Notes under the pieces: generated by a model | What the model was told of the DNA's origin: nothing | Seen by the model: only the letters and a program-made list of their open reading frames with translations | The model's database searches: none | NCBI GenBank assembly: GCA_905221605.1 | Contig: CAJNDS010002610.1 | Span: forward strand, 122,001-186,000 | Origin: Symbiodinium natans | Taxonomy: Eukaryota; Sar; Dinophyceae; Suessiales; Symbiodiniaceae | Direction: 5' to 3' | DNA length: 64,000 nucleotides | Program-made: the position numbers and the translations under genes | In this document: positions 9,886 to 19,794 of the stretch, piece by piece | How positions within the stretch are numbered: position 1 is the first letter of the stretch | How the letters are laid out: every line of letters starts with the position of its first letter

Positions 9886-10224
9886 CCGCCCGACCCCAAT
9901 AAAAAGCCTAAAACCCCTAAAACCTAGAACCCTTGAACCTAAAAACTCCAAACGCTCTACAGGTTCATGCCCCTACAGTCCATGCACCTCATTATTGTAG
10001 ACTTGGGCCCAGCAAAGCCCCTGTATTGGAAGTACTTTAAAACTTTACGGCCCAAGTATTCCCCATTTTGGGAACTCTGTAACCCCTTTAATAAACTCTA
10101 ACAAACCCTAAAAATCCTGTATCAACCCTGACAAAGCCTAGTAGATAAAACCCCATAGACATATAAGCCATGTGAACCCTATAAACCCTACATCCCTCTT
10201 GATTCTCATGTTATGGCGACAACC

Positions 10225-10290
10225 AAAAACATTCTACAAACATGGTCTGCCAGAATCCCCCTTTTAGGGGCCCTTATACCCCAACGGTAG
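10225..10290 (+). repeat. Family I dispersed element
   Basis: TTCTACAAACATGGTCTGCC, AGAATCCCCCTTTTAGGGG and CCCTTATACCCCAA match 37040-37105 with few changes. Bases 9886-10224 between family E and this copy are unique, with CCTATAAACC-type words and no gene. Confidence 0.7.
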
Positions 10291-10604
10291 GATCTAAACC
10301 CTAAATCCTAAACCCTAAACCCTAAGCCCTAAGCCCTAAGCCCTCAACCCTAAACCCTAAGCCCTAAACCCTAAAACCTAAACCCTTAGCCCTAAACCCT
10401 AAACCCTAAACCCTAAACCCCAAACCCTAAACCCTAAAGCCCAAACCCCAAACCCGAGCCTTGGCGCTTCCAGCTGGCATCCGCTCAAGCCGGGGCACCT
10501 CGACAGCGGGCCCATCTACTGTTTTTATGCCTTAAATGACCTGAACGTGCCCTTTAGGGTTTAGGGTTTAGAGTTTAGGGTTTAGGGTTTAGGGTTTAAG
10601 GTCC
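10289..10604. repeat. Composite: C-array, about 98 bp core, G-array
   Basis: The C-array (10289-10455) includes runs of CCCTAAG and CCCCAAA variants. The GC-rich core at 10456-10552 is followed by six G units (10553-10600). Confidence 0.95.
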
Positions 10605-11097
10605 CTTAATTACCCTGAATTGCCCTGAAGTACCCTTAAACTCACCACAGATTACCCTAAGTGCTCTAAAAGCACCCTGAACTACCCTAAAGTATTCTAA
10701 GGGGCCCTCTAGTCCCCCAAGTTGCTTCAAGTACAGTAAGTTGCACTAGACACCCTTCCTTAGCTACCCTCAACCCTGACCACCCTAAACCGGCCCCCAA
10801 GCGGGCCTGAAGCTTCTCACACATGGTTTAGGGTTTAGGGTTTAGGGTTTAGGGTTTAGGGTTTAGGGTGCAAGATCTCCGCTCCAGCGGTGTAGGCTTT
10901 AGTGTGTATGGTTTGGGACTTGGGCATTGGGGCTTAGGGTTTTTAAACCCAGCTTGAGTGTGGGTTCAGACTAGCATGCCTTGGGCTCAGGATTTCGCAT
11001 GCTAGTTTCACAGAACCCCACTCCGACTCCAATCTACCATGAACCTTGAAGTAAAGCCGGATAAACCCTAAAGCCCCGAACATTCTACGGCTCAAAC
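10605..11097. repeat. Degenerate CTACCCTAAAGT tract, then a short G-array
   Basis: At 10610-10790, words such as TTACCCTGAATTGCCCTGAAGT recur with irregular 10-15 base spacing, a decayed repeat unlike the seven-base arrays. A clean G-array sits at 10826-10869. Unique sequence to 11097 shows no supported gene. Confidence 0.6.
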
Positions 11098-11300
11098 CCC
11101 AAACCCTCAACCCTGGACCCTGGACCCTAGACCCTAAGCCCTAAGCCCTAAACCCAACAAGGGCCGCGGCAAAAGGGAGTCCGCGAAAGCCGGCATCTCG
11201 AATCCAGAGGTCCGTCCTTGACAGGGTGCGAGGGCAAAATTGCTTTAAGGCTGAGGACTGTAGGTTTGAGGGTTTAGGGTTTAGGGCTTGCAGTTTAGGA
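11098..11300. repeat. Weak composite: C-array, 108 bp core, G trace
   Basis: Units CCCTGGA, CCCTAGA and CCCTAAG (11098-11153) precede a GC-rich core and two TTTAGGG units near 11270. Confidence 0.7.
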
Positions 11301-11469
11301 TTTGCGGTTTGAGGTTAAAAGGGTTTGAGGCCTCAGTTGATTTTGTAGAGAGTAAGTTTTAATAGTCGGGCTTCAGGGTTTAGGGTACTAAGTTGAGGGG
11401 GTCTCCTAGCGACAGCAGGCAAGCCCGGGAAGCTTTCAACAATACAAAAAAAGAACTCCAAACATCCAC

Positions 11470-11725
11470 CCAACACTAAACCCCAACCCTAAACCCTAAA
11501 CACTAAACCCTAAACCCTAAATCCTAAATCCTAAACCCTAAACCCTAAACCCTAAACCCTAACCCTAAACCCTAAACCCCAAGCTCCAAACCTCCCTCCC
11601 TTGGGGGCACTGCTCATCTTTGTGTGCGGACGACAGCGCGCAAAGGCGTGGTACCTAGGTGGAAGGAGGGCTTTAGGGTTTAGGGATTAGGCTTTGGCAC
11701 TTAGGGCATAGGGCTGTAGGCTTCA
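11470..11725. repeat. Composite: C-array, about 90 bp core, degenerate G-array
   Basis: About 14 C units (11470-11582), a core of unique sequence (11583-11670), then TTTAGGG-like units that decay quickly. Bases 11726-11779 are unique. Confidence 0.85.
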
Positions 11726-11779
11726 GGGCCTGAAAGGTTTGAGGAGCTTGGAAAATCAAATTAGGGAGGCCAACAAGGA

Positions 11780-11906
11780 GACCCTAAACCCTAAACCCCC
11801 TAAACCCTAAACCCTAAACCCTAAACCCTAAACCCTAAACCCTAAACCCTAAACCCTAAACCCTAAACCCTAAACCCTAAACCCTAAACCCTAAACCCTA
11901 AACCCA
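11780..11906 (-). repeat. C-array, about 17 units
   Basis: Near-perfect CCCTAAA after one CCCCCTAAA unit. Confidence 0.97.
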
Positions 11907-11980
11907 GAGAGGAGTTGGGGTCCTAGGATGTTGGCGGGACTTGAGTATAAGCTTGGGTCCACAGTGTTCTGCGCCCTTCT

Positions 11981-12140
11981 AACCTAGGAATAGAAAGGGG
12001 TTAGGGTTTAGGGTTTAGGGTTTAGGGATAAGGGTGAGTAACTTAGGATGAAGCAGGGTACCCTTCTTGGTTCACAGGGGTGTATGAGGGAGCCTAAGCC
12101 CTAAACAGAAGGGGGCAGAAGGGCCTACTCTGCGTCCAGG
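11981..12140 (+). repeat. Family G element interrupted by a G-array
   Basis: The left part AACCTAGGAATAGAAAGGGG is the same as at 55412. About 60 bp of TTTAGGG repeats plus a degenerate tail then intervene before the element resumes at GTACCCTTCTTGGTT, CACAGGGG, GAGGGAGCC and ends GGGCCTACTCTGCGTCC. Compared with the uninterrupted copies at 3240 and 55395, this is a filled site. Confidence 0.75.
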
Positions 12141-12173
12141 CATGGGTCCTAGTGCCAGAGAAGCCACGCCAGC

Positions 12174-12248
12174 TTAGGGTTTAGGGTTTAGGGTTTAGGG
12201 TTTAGGGTTTAGGGTTTAGGGTTAGGGTTTAAGGGTTTAGGGCTTCAG
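12174..12248 (+). repeat. G-array, about 9 units
   Basis: Perfect TTTAGGG units with one TTAGGG and one TTTAAGGG near the end. A 115 bp unique spacer separates it from the next C-array. Confidence 0.95.
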
Positions 12249-12363
12249 GGATACGATGGAGGATCCCATTCTCGCTTTGACCCAAGTTGGAGAAAATGAC
12301 TTGGGATGTTCTGCCTTATATTGACAGACCTTAATAGGGATGATGTCACAGGGGATACAACAA

Positions 12364-12641
12364 TCCCTAAACCCTAACCTAAACCCTAAACCCTAAACCC
12401 TAAACCCTAAACCCTAAACCCTAAACCTTAAACCCTAAACCCTAAACCCTAAACGTAAAATGGGGAACCCAAGAGATGACATTCACTCCTCCTGTGTGGT
12501 AGCTCTGCTATTTAGACGAGTGCAGTGCGAGAGGTCATATGGATCCGCGAACCGTCTGGAATCACTAGGGGTTTAGGGTTTAGGGTTTAGGGTTTAGGGT
12601 TTAGGGGTTTAGGGTTTAGGGTTTAGGCTTTAGGGCTCAGG
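12364..12641. repeat. Composite: C-array, 114 bp core, G-array
   Basis: C units at 12364-12454 (one CCTAA, one CCTTAAA), core 12455-12568, G-array 12569-12641 including one GTTTAGG 8-base unit. Confidence 0.95.
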
Positions 12642-12723
12642 GTTGCACCCACGAGGTGTGTGTTTGGATCGCACCACCCATTGGCACGGCAGCAGTAGTT
12701 GCAGTTGTCTGTGCTCTCTGCCG

Positions 12724-12955
12724 CACCCTAAACCCTAAACCCTAAACCCTAAACCCATGCGGCTCAGCGCGGCACGAGCTCGTCGAGTCTCTGCAGGCAC
12801 TGCAGAGGAACGAATGCACCTCAGACCCGAGCGCTAGGCCGGGAATTTATGGGGTTTAGGGTTTAGGGTTTAGGGTTAGGGTTTAGGGTTTAGGGTTTGG
12901 GGTTTAGGGTTTGGGGTTTAGGGTGTGGGGTTTAGGTTGAGAGTTTGGGGTTTAG
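12724..12955. repeat. Composite: C-array, 94 bp core, G-array
   Basis: Five C units (12724-12757) precede a strongly GC-rich core (12758-12851) and a G-array with several TTTGGGG units (12852-12955). Confidence 0.95.
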
Positions 12956-13071
12956 TGCTTGGCGTCTCTTGTTGGCTTTAGGCTTTAACCGTGTTGGGTT
13001 TAGGGGTCAGAGTTTCGGGTAGCACAGGGGGATGTAAGATGCCTAATGCCCAAACTTCCTACCAAGAACAA

Positions 13072-13856
13072 ATCCTAAACCCTAAACCCTAAACCCTAAA
13101 CCCTAAACCCTAAACCCTAAACCCTAAACCCTAAACCCTCCTAAATCTTAAACTCACATACGCAACCTTGAGCACCCAGCAACCTTGGAAACTCGTAGCA
13201 GCAAGATACATGCTTTTCGTCGCACAGGGACCGAGCCTGGACCTAGCCAAAGCCCTAGAAGCCCTATGCCCTAAACCCGAAGCCCTAAGCCCTAGACCTG
13301 CTCTTGCTCAGGTGATGAGGTGAAGGACGGGCAGGGTTTTGGGGGTGGAGGGATTTCGGTTTAGGGTTTAGGGGTTCAGGGTTAGGGTTAGGAAGCTGCC
13401 GTGATAAAGCGAGTGATGACAGCCTTCTTCAAGCAACACATGAACCATCCACAGCAACCCTGAACCTGAGGGTTTTGGGCTTCGGGCTTAGGGTTTAGGC
13501 TTTAGGGTTAGGCCTTCCGGCCAAAGTCCAGAACCCACAACCCTGTCAGCGAACCCTCAACACTGATCGATAACTTGAGCCTATGACTCTCTGCATAGCT
13601 ATCGACTCTGATCATGACAAATGAATGCACACAAACTCAGGGCCAGGAGGCCGTAAACCACTCTCCCAAGCATCCCACTACAACATTCAACTAGGGATTC
13701 GGGATGTGTTCCTAGCTGCTTAGGGTTTAGGGTTTGGGGTTTAGGGTTTCGGGCTTCGGGTCATTTATTGGCTGCGCTTTGGCAACTCTGCCCAGGGCCC
13801 CAGCGCTGGATCTTCAGCGAGGAATCTTCCATGGCAACCGCCTACACGGGATGTAA
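13072..13856. repeat. C-array followed by unique sequence and weak G-arrays
   Basis: Nine perfect C units occupy 13072-13139. Degenerate C words at 13255-13300 and G words at 13358-13395 make a weak composite with a 60 bp core. Another degenerate G trace is at 13465-13515 and a short G-array at 13720-13752. No gene is supported. Confidence 0.8.
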
Positions 13857-13857
13857 T

Positions 13858-14050
13858 TTGTATATACATGTGTATGTGAACACACATATATATATATATA
13901 TGTTCTTATTTATTTATACCTCTACAATAATACATACACAAACAAACACAGGCTGATAACTCATAACTCATACTAAAAAACACACATATATATATATATA
14001 TATATGTATCTATATATATATATATATATATTTATTTATTTATATTTATA
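13858..14050. repeat. Two TA-rich microsatellites
   Basis: (TA)n with ACACA flanks occurs at about 13880-13902 and, larger, at 13981-14032, followed by TTTATTTATTTATA. The two blocks share CACACATATATA and lie 100 bp apart. Confidence 0.95.
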
Positions 14051-14198
14051 CAGACGCTGCCAATGTTTGCACATGTTGGTGTTGGTGTTAGAGTTTAGGG
14101 TTTGGGGCGGTCTAGGGTTCCCTCCACCGTGTACCCTCCGCCAAACTCAAGGACTTCCGGTGTGCTGGTCCCAGAAAGCCCCAAAGCCCTACACCAAG

Positions 14199-14560
14199 CA
14201 GGGTTTAGGGTTTAGGGTTTAGGGTTTAGGGTTTAGGGTTTAGGGTTTAGGGTTTAGGGTTTAGGGTTTAGGGTTTAGGGTTAGGGTGTAGGGTTTAGGG
14301 TTTAGGGTTTTGGGTTTAGGGTTCAGGGCTTAGGGTTTAGGGCTTAGAGCTCAGGGTTCCGGGATCCCAAAAGCCTTACAAGAGTGGCCTTGCTGGCGCC
14401 AGCGACTAGGGCCCCAGTAGCGGCCGCAGGGCACACCACCAGCAAGCGTGCGCCGACCTAAGAGTCTGAGACACCACGGGAGTTTGGGGGTTAGGCTTAG
14501 GGTTTAGGGTTCAGGGTTTCGAGCTTAAGGTTTCGGGTTTAGGGTTTAGGTATAGGGCCA
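14199..14560 (+). repeat. G-arrays
   Basis: About 12 perfect TTTAGGG units from 14199, then decay with TTCAGGG and CTTAGGG units to 14355; a GC-rich unique piece (14356-14484); and a second, degenerate G-array at 14485-14560. Confidence 0.95.
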
Positions 14561-15190
14561 TAACTGCTGCAAGTTGGGTCTGGGGTTTAGGGATTCAGGC
14601 TTTCGGTTGAGCCATAGTTGTACTAGGGTTTAGGGTTTCGGTTTTTTGGGGCCCTAGCAGTTTTTTGGCTTTCGGGTTGAGGGTTATTAGGGTTTGGACT
14701 TTGCGACCACAGTCTGTAGAAGGGAAACACTGAGAACTAGCTTTGGTCTAGGTCTAGATTTCGTTTAGGGTTTAGGGCCTATCGGGTGTTGAAGGCTCTA
14801 GGGCGTTGCTCAGGAGTTTCGAGTGTTAGGGGGCCGAGGGTTTAGGGTTTGGGGTTTAGGGTTTAGGGTTTTTTCGGGGGTTCGGTTACATAGAGGGTTG
14901 ACCACCAACCCTCAAGCTCTAAGTCGTCGGGGGCCGGGGGGGGGGGGGGGGTTTGGACGTAAAAAGCCCTTGAAACCCGAAACCCTCAACCCGAAACCCA
15001 AAACCCCTGAAACGTTTCTGCCCTAGCTCAAGATTCATGATGTCTGTGGCACGAGGCGATGGTAATAGTGCTGGAAAAGAGGGAATTTGTGTTGGTTCCA
15101 AGAGACCACGCCAACACCATATGCTGCGATTCCGCAGGTATGTGAGGGGTGCACCCCCGAATGCTGCACTTGAGGCAACTGGTCATGACT
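14561..15190. other. Degenerate G-rich sequence, G16 tract and unique stretch
   Basis: G-type words continue to 14872. A 16-base G run lies at 14936-14951. CCCGAAACCC words at 14968-15005 give a G-to-C polarity across the poly-G. Bases 15010-15190 are unique. No supported gene. Confidence 0.6.
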
Positions 15191-15286
15191 CATCAACGTC
15201 GTGATGTCATGGATCGGGGAGTTCGAACCAGTGTCGCGCATCAACGTCATAATGCCATGGATCGGGGAGTTCGAATCAGTGTCGCA
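15191..15286 (+). repeat. Tandem duplication, 2 x 48 bp
   Basis: CATCAACGTC begins both copies (15191 and 15239), and both contain CATGGATCGGGGAGTTCGAA and CAGTGTCGC. They differ at five or so positions. The unit is a multiple of three, so frames pass through both copies (VMDRGVRTSV / AMDRGVRISV), but I see no wider gene. Confidence 0.9.
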
Positions 15287-15479
15287 TCGCCCAACTTTCT
15301 TCAAAAAACAAGACACGAGTCGGCCACGGTCGACAATCTCCTTGTTGAAGATGAAGGCTTCGTCTAGGGCTTCGGGCTTGGGGTGTAGGGCTTAGGCTTA
15401 GGGGCTTAGGTTTGGGGTTTGGAATTTCGGGTCGGGTATGGGGTTTGAGGTTTGGGTGCGTCAACTGCACAGCAAAGTC

Positions 15480-15612
15480 ATACTAGAGAATAATAAGAAT
15501 CATGATGATTATAAAAAGTCATAATAACAGCAACAGCAATCAAATTGTAAGTAATGAAAAACCACCAGAACAAAAACCACAGCATAAAAAAAAAACAAAA
15601 AAAACAGTTCCA
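15480..15612. other. A-rich stretch ending in A-runs
   Basis: An AT-rich piece (ATAATAAGAATCATGATGAT) is followed by runs of 10 and 8 adenines. It could be the tail of an old retroposed copy, but no upstream gene body or target duplication is recognisable. Confidence 0.5.
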
Positions 15613-15754
15613 GTAAACCTAAACTCTAAACTCTGAAAAATTGTGGAAGTCTTGAAATGCAACTTCGCCGGAGATCAGGGAGCCGGGCGCCATCTTCAAG
15701 TAGCCGCCTTAGCGGCTGCTGAGTTGAGGGTTTAGGGTTTACAGGGAGGGGCCC

Positions 15755-15850
15755 CCCTAGTGATAAGTAGAGTTTTACAAACCCGAACTTGGGTTATGGA
15801 TCCGAACTTAGGCTATAAGTCCCTTGGTACAGGGAGGGGGCCCCTCCTTG
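15755..15850. repeat. Short direct repeats flanking a nested duplication
   Basis: TACAGGGAGGGGCCCCC occurs at about 15758 and, with one extra G and a missing C, at about 15828. Between them CCGAACTTGGGTTATG is followed by CCGAACTTAGGCTATA, a 20 bp direct repeat. It may be a small element with duplicated ends. Confidence 0.5.
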
Positions 15851-15887
15851 TAGGATTTAGGTACTTAGAGCTGGAAGCCTTAGAGGT

Positions 15888-15985
15888 GAGTTTAGGGTTT
15901 AGGGTTTAGGGTTTAGGGTTTAGGGTTTAGGGTTTAGGGTTTAGGGTTTAGGGTTTAGGGTTTAGGGGGGGAGGGGGGGGGGGTT
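15888..15985 (+). repeat. G-array ending in a G-rich run
   Basis: Eleven perfect TTTAGGG units end in GGGGGGAGGGGGGGGGGG. Degenerate TTTAGGG-like sequence then continues to about 16300 with irregular spacing. Confidence 0.95.
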
Positions 15986-16489
15986 CGGGTTTAGGGGTGT
16001 TTGGGTTTTGAGGGATTAGAGCTCTGCTTTGGGGTGTCTATCGTCAAGGGTTCAGGGGTTCTAGGCAGCCTGAAATCGGGTCTTCAGTGGGTAGTTTAGG
16101 GTTTAGTGGTTTGGGGCTTTAGGGTGTTTAGGGTATGGGATGTTTAGGCTGTTTAGTGTCTAGGTATTTCGGGTGTATGGCTGTTAGGGTCTAGGGCTCG
16201 TAGGGTTTATTGCTTTTAGGGTTTAGGGCGCTTCTGAATTAGGGGTTTCTCGTGTAGGGTATTTAGTATTTAGTTTTTTTAGGGATATTCGGGTTGAGCT
16301 TAGGGGCTCAAACCCCAACAAGTTTGCATGGTGGTCCTCTTCTGGGCACAGTACCCAAAGCTTCTGAGCAAGACCAAAAGCAGGCAAATCCCTAAACCTT
16401 AAGAACCCTCAACACCCTACCCCCCACAAAAGACTCAAAACAAGGAACAACCCAAAATCCCTAAACTACAGTCTTGAAACCCGCTACAG

Positions 16490-16860
16490 AAACCCACGCT
16501 AAGAATCCTAAGCGACCTAAACCCTTTGAAAACCCGAAACCTTAAACCCGAAACCCTAAACCCTGAAAATAACCTAAAGACTCTCAAACCACGCTAAGAA
16601 TCCCAAAGCCCGAAACCCTAAACCCTAAGCACCAAACCCTAAACCCTGAAAACACCCCAAAGACTCCCAAACCACGCTAGGAGTCCCTAAACCCTAAACC
16701 CTAAACCCCAAACCCAAACCCTGAAATACCCTAAAGACTCTCAAACCACGCTAAAAGAGTCCCAAAACCCTAAACCCTAAACCCCAAACCCTAAACCCTG
16801 AAAATACCCCAAAGACTCTCAAACCAGGCTAAGAACCCCAAAACCCTAAACCCTAAACCC
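16490..16860 (-). repeat. Higher-order repeat, about 78 bp unit with C-array inside
   Basis: The motif AGACTCTCAAACCACGCTAA recurs with the AGACT at 16578, 16661, 16735 and 16813 (spacing 83, 74, 78), and a half copy precedes it near 16495. Each unit also holds CCCTGAAAATACCCCAA and a few CCCTAAA units. Unlike the other arrays, the telomeric units here have been amplified as part of a longer tandem repeat. Confidence 0.85.
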
Positions 16861-17120
16861 TAAACCCTAAACCCTAAACCCTAACAAAAGACTATTTAAG
16901 TACGGGTCCCAAACGACCTAAACCCCAGCCAGGGCAAGCGCTGGATGAGCTGTACGAAGCGCCAGCCCAAGCTCACTTCATCCTGGTAGGGTTTAGGGTT
17001 TAGGGTTTAGGGTTTAGGGTTTAGGGTTTAGGGTTTAGGGTTTAGGGTTTAGGGTTTAGGGTTTAGGGTTTAGGGTTTGGGGTTTGGGGTTTGGGGTTTG
17101 GGGTTTAGGGTTTAGGGTTC
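16795..17120. repeat. Composite: C-array, about 100 bp core, long G-array
   Basis: C units to 16885, a core of unique GC-rich sequence (16886-16987), then about 18 G units to 17120, the last few TTTGGGG. The G-array is also the outer left part of the palindromic locus. Confidence 0.95.
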
Positions 17121-17371
17121 GCGGATCTCCTGCGCCTTCGGTGCTTTCGTGTTGAGCTAAGCTCCAGACAAACAATAGAAGGTAATCCGGAGCATCCCAG
17201 GGTTCTGAAGGATTTTCGCGCTTAGGGCAGGGCATAAGATTAGGGTTTAGGGTTTAGGGTTTATGGTTTAGGGTTTAGGGTTTGGGGTTGAGGGTAGGGC
17301 ATAAGATAAGGGGGTCCCTTGGGTCTGGAGCTTAGCTCAACACTGAAGGAGCGAAGGCTCAGGAGATCTGC
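17121..17371. repeat. 48 bp inverted repeat between opposed telomere arrays
   Basis: The left arm is 17121-17168 (starts GCGGATCTCCTG, ends GAGCTAAGCTCCAGA) and the right arm 17324-17371 (starts TCTGGAGCTTAGCTC, ends CAGGAGATCTGC). Arms match at 42 of 48 positions. A G-array abuts the left arm outside and a C-array the right arm outside, so the palindrome extends through both arrays. The centre holds a further short G-array, flanked by GGGCAGGGCATAAGATTAGG and GGGTAGGGCATAAGATAAGG. Confidence 0.9.
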
Positions 17372-17374
17372 TAA

Positions 17375-17643
17375 CCCTAAACCCTAAACCCTAAACCCTG
17401 AACCCTAAACCCTGAACCCTAAACCCTAAACCCTAAACCCTAAACTCTAAACCCTAAACCCTAAACCCTGAGCCTTCAAACGCCTGCCCCCATTCTCCTC
17501 TTGGCTGCAGAAGGCGCCAGGTGTGGGCAGCGCCGCAGCCACCTCAAATCTTGGATGGAAGGTATAGTATAGGGTATAGTATAGGGTTTAGGGTTTAGGG
17601 TTTAGGGTTTAGGGTTTAGGGTTTAGGGTTTAGGGTTTAGGGT

Positions 17644-17682
<39 letters not shown>

Positions 17683-17725
17683 GGTTTAGGGTTGAGGGTT
17701 GAGGGTTGAGGGTTTAGGGTTTAGC
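17375..17725. repeat. Composite: C-array, about 110 bp core, G-array with GGGTTGA variant
   Basis: C units (17375-17472, some CCCTGAA), core 17473-17582 ending in TATAGTATAGGG duplicates, then nine TTTAGGG units followed by at least nine TTGAGGG units with one TTTAGGG inside. The TTGAGGG block is a local amplification of one variant. Confidence 0.95.
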
Positions 17726-17730
17726 GGGGC

Positions 17731-17849
17731 TCAAGGAGGGACCCTTATAAGGGACCTTACGGGTTAATTAGGGGTTACTTGGGCTACATAGGGACTATAT
17801 AGGGGCATATAGGGGAACAAGATGAAGGGTCCCTTCTTATACCCCTTAA
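17731..17849 (+). mobile_element. Family D element
   Basis: Starts CAAGGAGGGACCCTTATAAG and ends AACAAGATGAAGGGTCCCTT; the GGGACCCTT/AAGGGTCCC ends are inverted. The interior includes GGGGTTACTTGGGCTACATA and GGACTATATAGGGG. Other copies are at 19137-19290 and, reversed, 45589-45713. Confidence 0.75.
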
Positions 17850-18508
17850 TTGGAGAAGCCCTCAACCTTCCCCTCAACCCCTAAGCCCTATAGCCTACAG
17901 GGTTGAGGGGTTCAGGGTTTAGGTGTTTATTCGGGAGCCCTAAGCCCTAAGCCTACAAACTCTAAACGCTACTGCCCCATGTACTTCATGCACTGTAGAC
18001 CCTCTTAACCTGAAGCCTCACTATTAGACACGGCACGTCCACGTTGTGCAACCCAGCTTCTGCAAAGAACCACTCAAGATAAGCACGAAGCACTTGAACC
18101 CTGAACCCAAAACCTGATAAACCTTATAAACCTCATAAACCTTACAAATCCTAAACCTTAAGCCCTAAATTCTGAACCTTAAACCCAACATTCCGGAGTG
18201 AAGCTGGGCAATGAAGTTCCACTCGCCACCCCCCCCCCCCCCCAAGGAACCTGTGTTCAGGCCCATAAAACCTAGCCCAGGATGTAGAGCTAACCCTAAA
18301 CCCTACACCCTAAACCCTAAACCCTAAACCTGGTGTAAGGCAGGATTCAGAGATGAGATTGCGTAGGGCTTGGTAGCTTGTTATGGATCAGTGTTTCGGG
18401 AATTCAGTTGCAGTCGTGGCTCTCAACCAAAGTCCCAACCCCTCCGAGCCATAGAACGTAAAGGCTCAACAGCCCAGCCCCCCCCCCCTCCCCCAACCAA
18501 AAAAAGAA
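17850..18508. other. Unique stretch with C14 run and short C-array
   Basis: No gene is supported. It contains degenerate C words, a poly-C run at 18230-18243, a C-array of five units at 18292-18330, and a shorter poly-C run near 18480. Confidence 0.6.
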
Positions 18509-18790
18509 ACCTAAACCCTAAACCCTAAACCCTAAACCCTAAACCCTAAACCCTAAACCCTAAACCCTAAACCCTAAACCCTAAACCCTAAACCCTAAAC
18601 CCTAAACCCTAAACCCTAAACCCTAAACCCTAAACCCTAAACCCAACAAACCTGGAAACTTCCAAATCCTAAGTGAGCAATATGCCGAGGAGCTATCTGA
18701 GCACCGGCCCTAGCAGCTTCCAGTGCCCTTTGCAAGTCGCCTGCAGCTGGATTAGGGGTTTAGGGTTTAGGGTTTAGGGTTTAGGGTTTT
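18509..18790. repeat. Composite: long C-array, 106 bp core, G-array
   Basis: About 19 perfect C units (18509-18645), core 18646-18751, then five G units. The G-array runs straight into the alternating tract at 18786. Confidence 0.95.
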
Positions 18791-19075
18791 AGGAACCCTA
18801 AACCCTCAACCCTGATGTTTCGGGTGTAGGGTTTAGGAGCCCTAAACGGGTTTCGGTTTTAGGGTTCACAAACCCTAAACCTTCAACCCTAAAGCTTAGG
18901 GTTTAGGGATTAGGGTTTGGGGTTTAGGGTTTAAGAACCCTAAACCCTCAACCCTAGAGTTTAGGGTTTAGGGTTTAGGAACCCTAAACCCTCAACCCAA
19001 CAGTTTAGGGATTAGGGTTTGGGGTTTAGGGTTTACGAACCCTAAGCCCTCAACCCTAAACCCTACGCAAGAGTC
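18786..19075. repeat. Tract of head-to-head fused telomere repeats
   Basis: Four or five times the sequence switches from TTTAGGG units to CCCTAAACCCTCAACCC with two to four bases between, for example GGGTTTAAGAACCCTAAACC near 18930, GGGTTTAGGAACCCTAAACC near 18980 and GGGTTTACGAACCCTAAGCC near 19035. The part GTTTAGGGATTAGGGTTTGG is shared by two copies, so a junction-bearing unit of about 55-110 bp has been duplicated. Confidence 0.85.
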
Positions 19076-19136
19076 CGCCTACTTTTGGGGGGCTTGGGGC
19101 ATGTTTCGGACTTCGGACCTCTAGGGTCTTGAGGCT

Positions 19137-19290
19137 AAAGGAGGGACCTTGTATAAAGGACCGTAGGGGTTTAGGGAGGGTTTAGGGTTATTCGGGGGCT
19201 ACTTAGGTGTATACGGACGATATAAGGTATATATATTTATATATATAAGGGGTTATATAGGGAACAAGATCAAGGGTCCCGCCTTATACA
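19137..19290 (+). mobile_element. Family D element carrying a short G-repeat insert
   Basis: It matches 17731-17849 (AAGGAGGGACCTTGTATAAA, GGCTACTTAGGTGTATA, AACAAGATCAAGGGTCCCG). Between the left and middle parts it carries TTTAGGGAGGGTTTAGGGTT, absent from the 45589 copy. The middle also has an expanded TATATATTTATATATA segment. Confidence 0.75.
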
Positions 19291-19388
19291 AGATAATAGG
19301 GTCTTGAGGCAGGAGTTGGGACTGGCACAGCACGACAGCACAAGGGCCTCCAACCCCAAATCCCCCATCCCGAAGCCACTCAATCCTG

Positions 19389-19470
19389 AGGCCCATGTGG
19401 GTTTAGGGTTTAGTTTAGGGTTTAGGGCTGAGGGTTTAGGGTTTAGGGTTTAGGGTTCAGGGTTATGTGC
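19389..19470 (+). repeat. G-array
   Basis: About nine units, with a TTTAG deletion unit and one CTGAGGG. Bases 19471-19799 are unique apart from short CTCCCTAAGG direct repeats near 19610-19650, with no gene. Confidence 0.9.
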
Positions 19471-19794
19471 TCCCCTAAACCCTCTAATTCTCCTTGCGCC
19501 GCCTACCGGAACCACCAGAGCAAGACGAGAGCCTGACCTTAGGGTTTAGTTTCTAGGGTTCTTAGGGGCGAGGGGTTCAAGGGGGATATGTAACCCAAGG
19601 TTCCCTAATACTCCTTACTACTCCCTAAGGCTCCCTAAGCTTCCCTAAGGTGCCCCCAAGGAAACCCCCCTCCCTTCAGAACCCCATAATTAGAGTTCCT
19701 CGAACCCACATTAAAGGACTACACCCTGCGCATCTCCGACACTAGCCCAAGACCGAGAATGTCATCTTCCGGACTGATGATGCCGTGGTTGAGG

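Noticed and set aside
15035-15395. Gene on either strand through the 48 bp duplication
   Set aside because: Four frames are open on both strands over the same bases because the unit is a multiple of three. None extends into neighbouring protein-like sequence.
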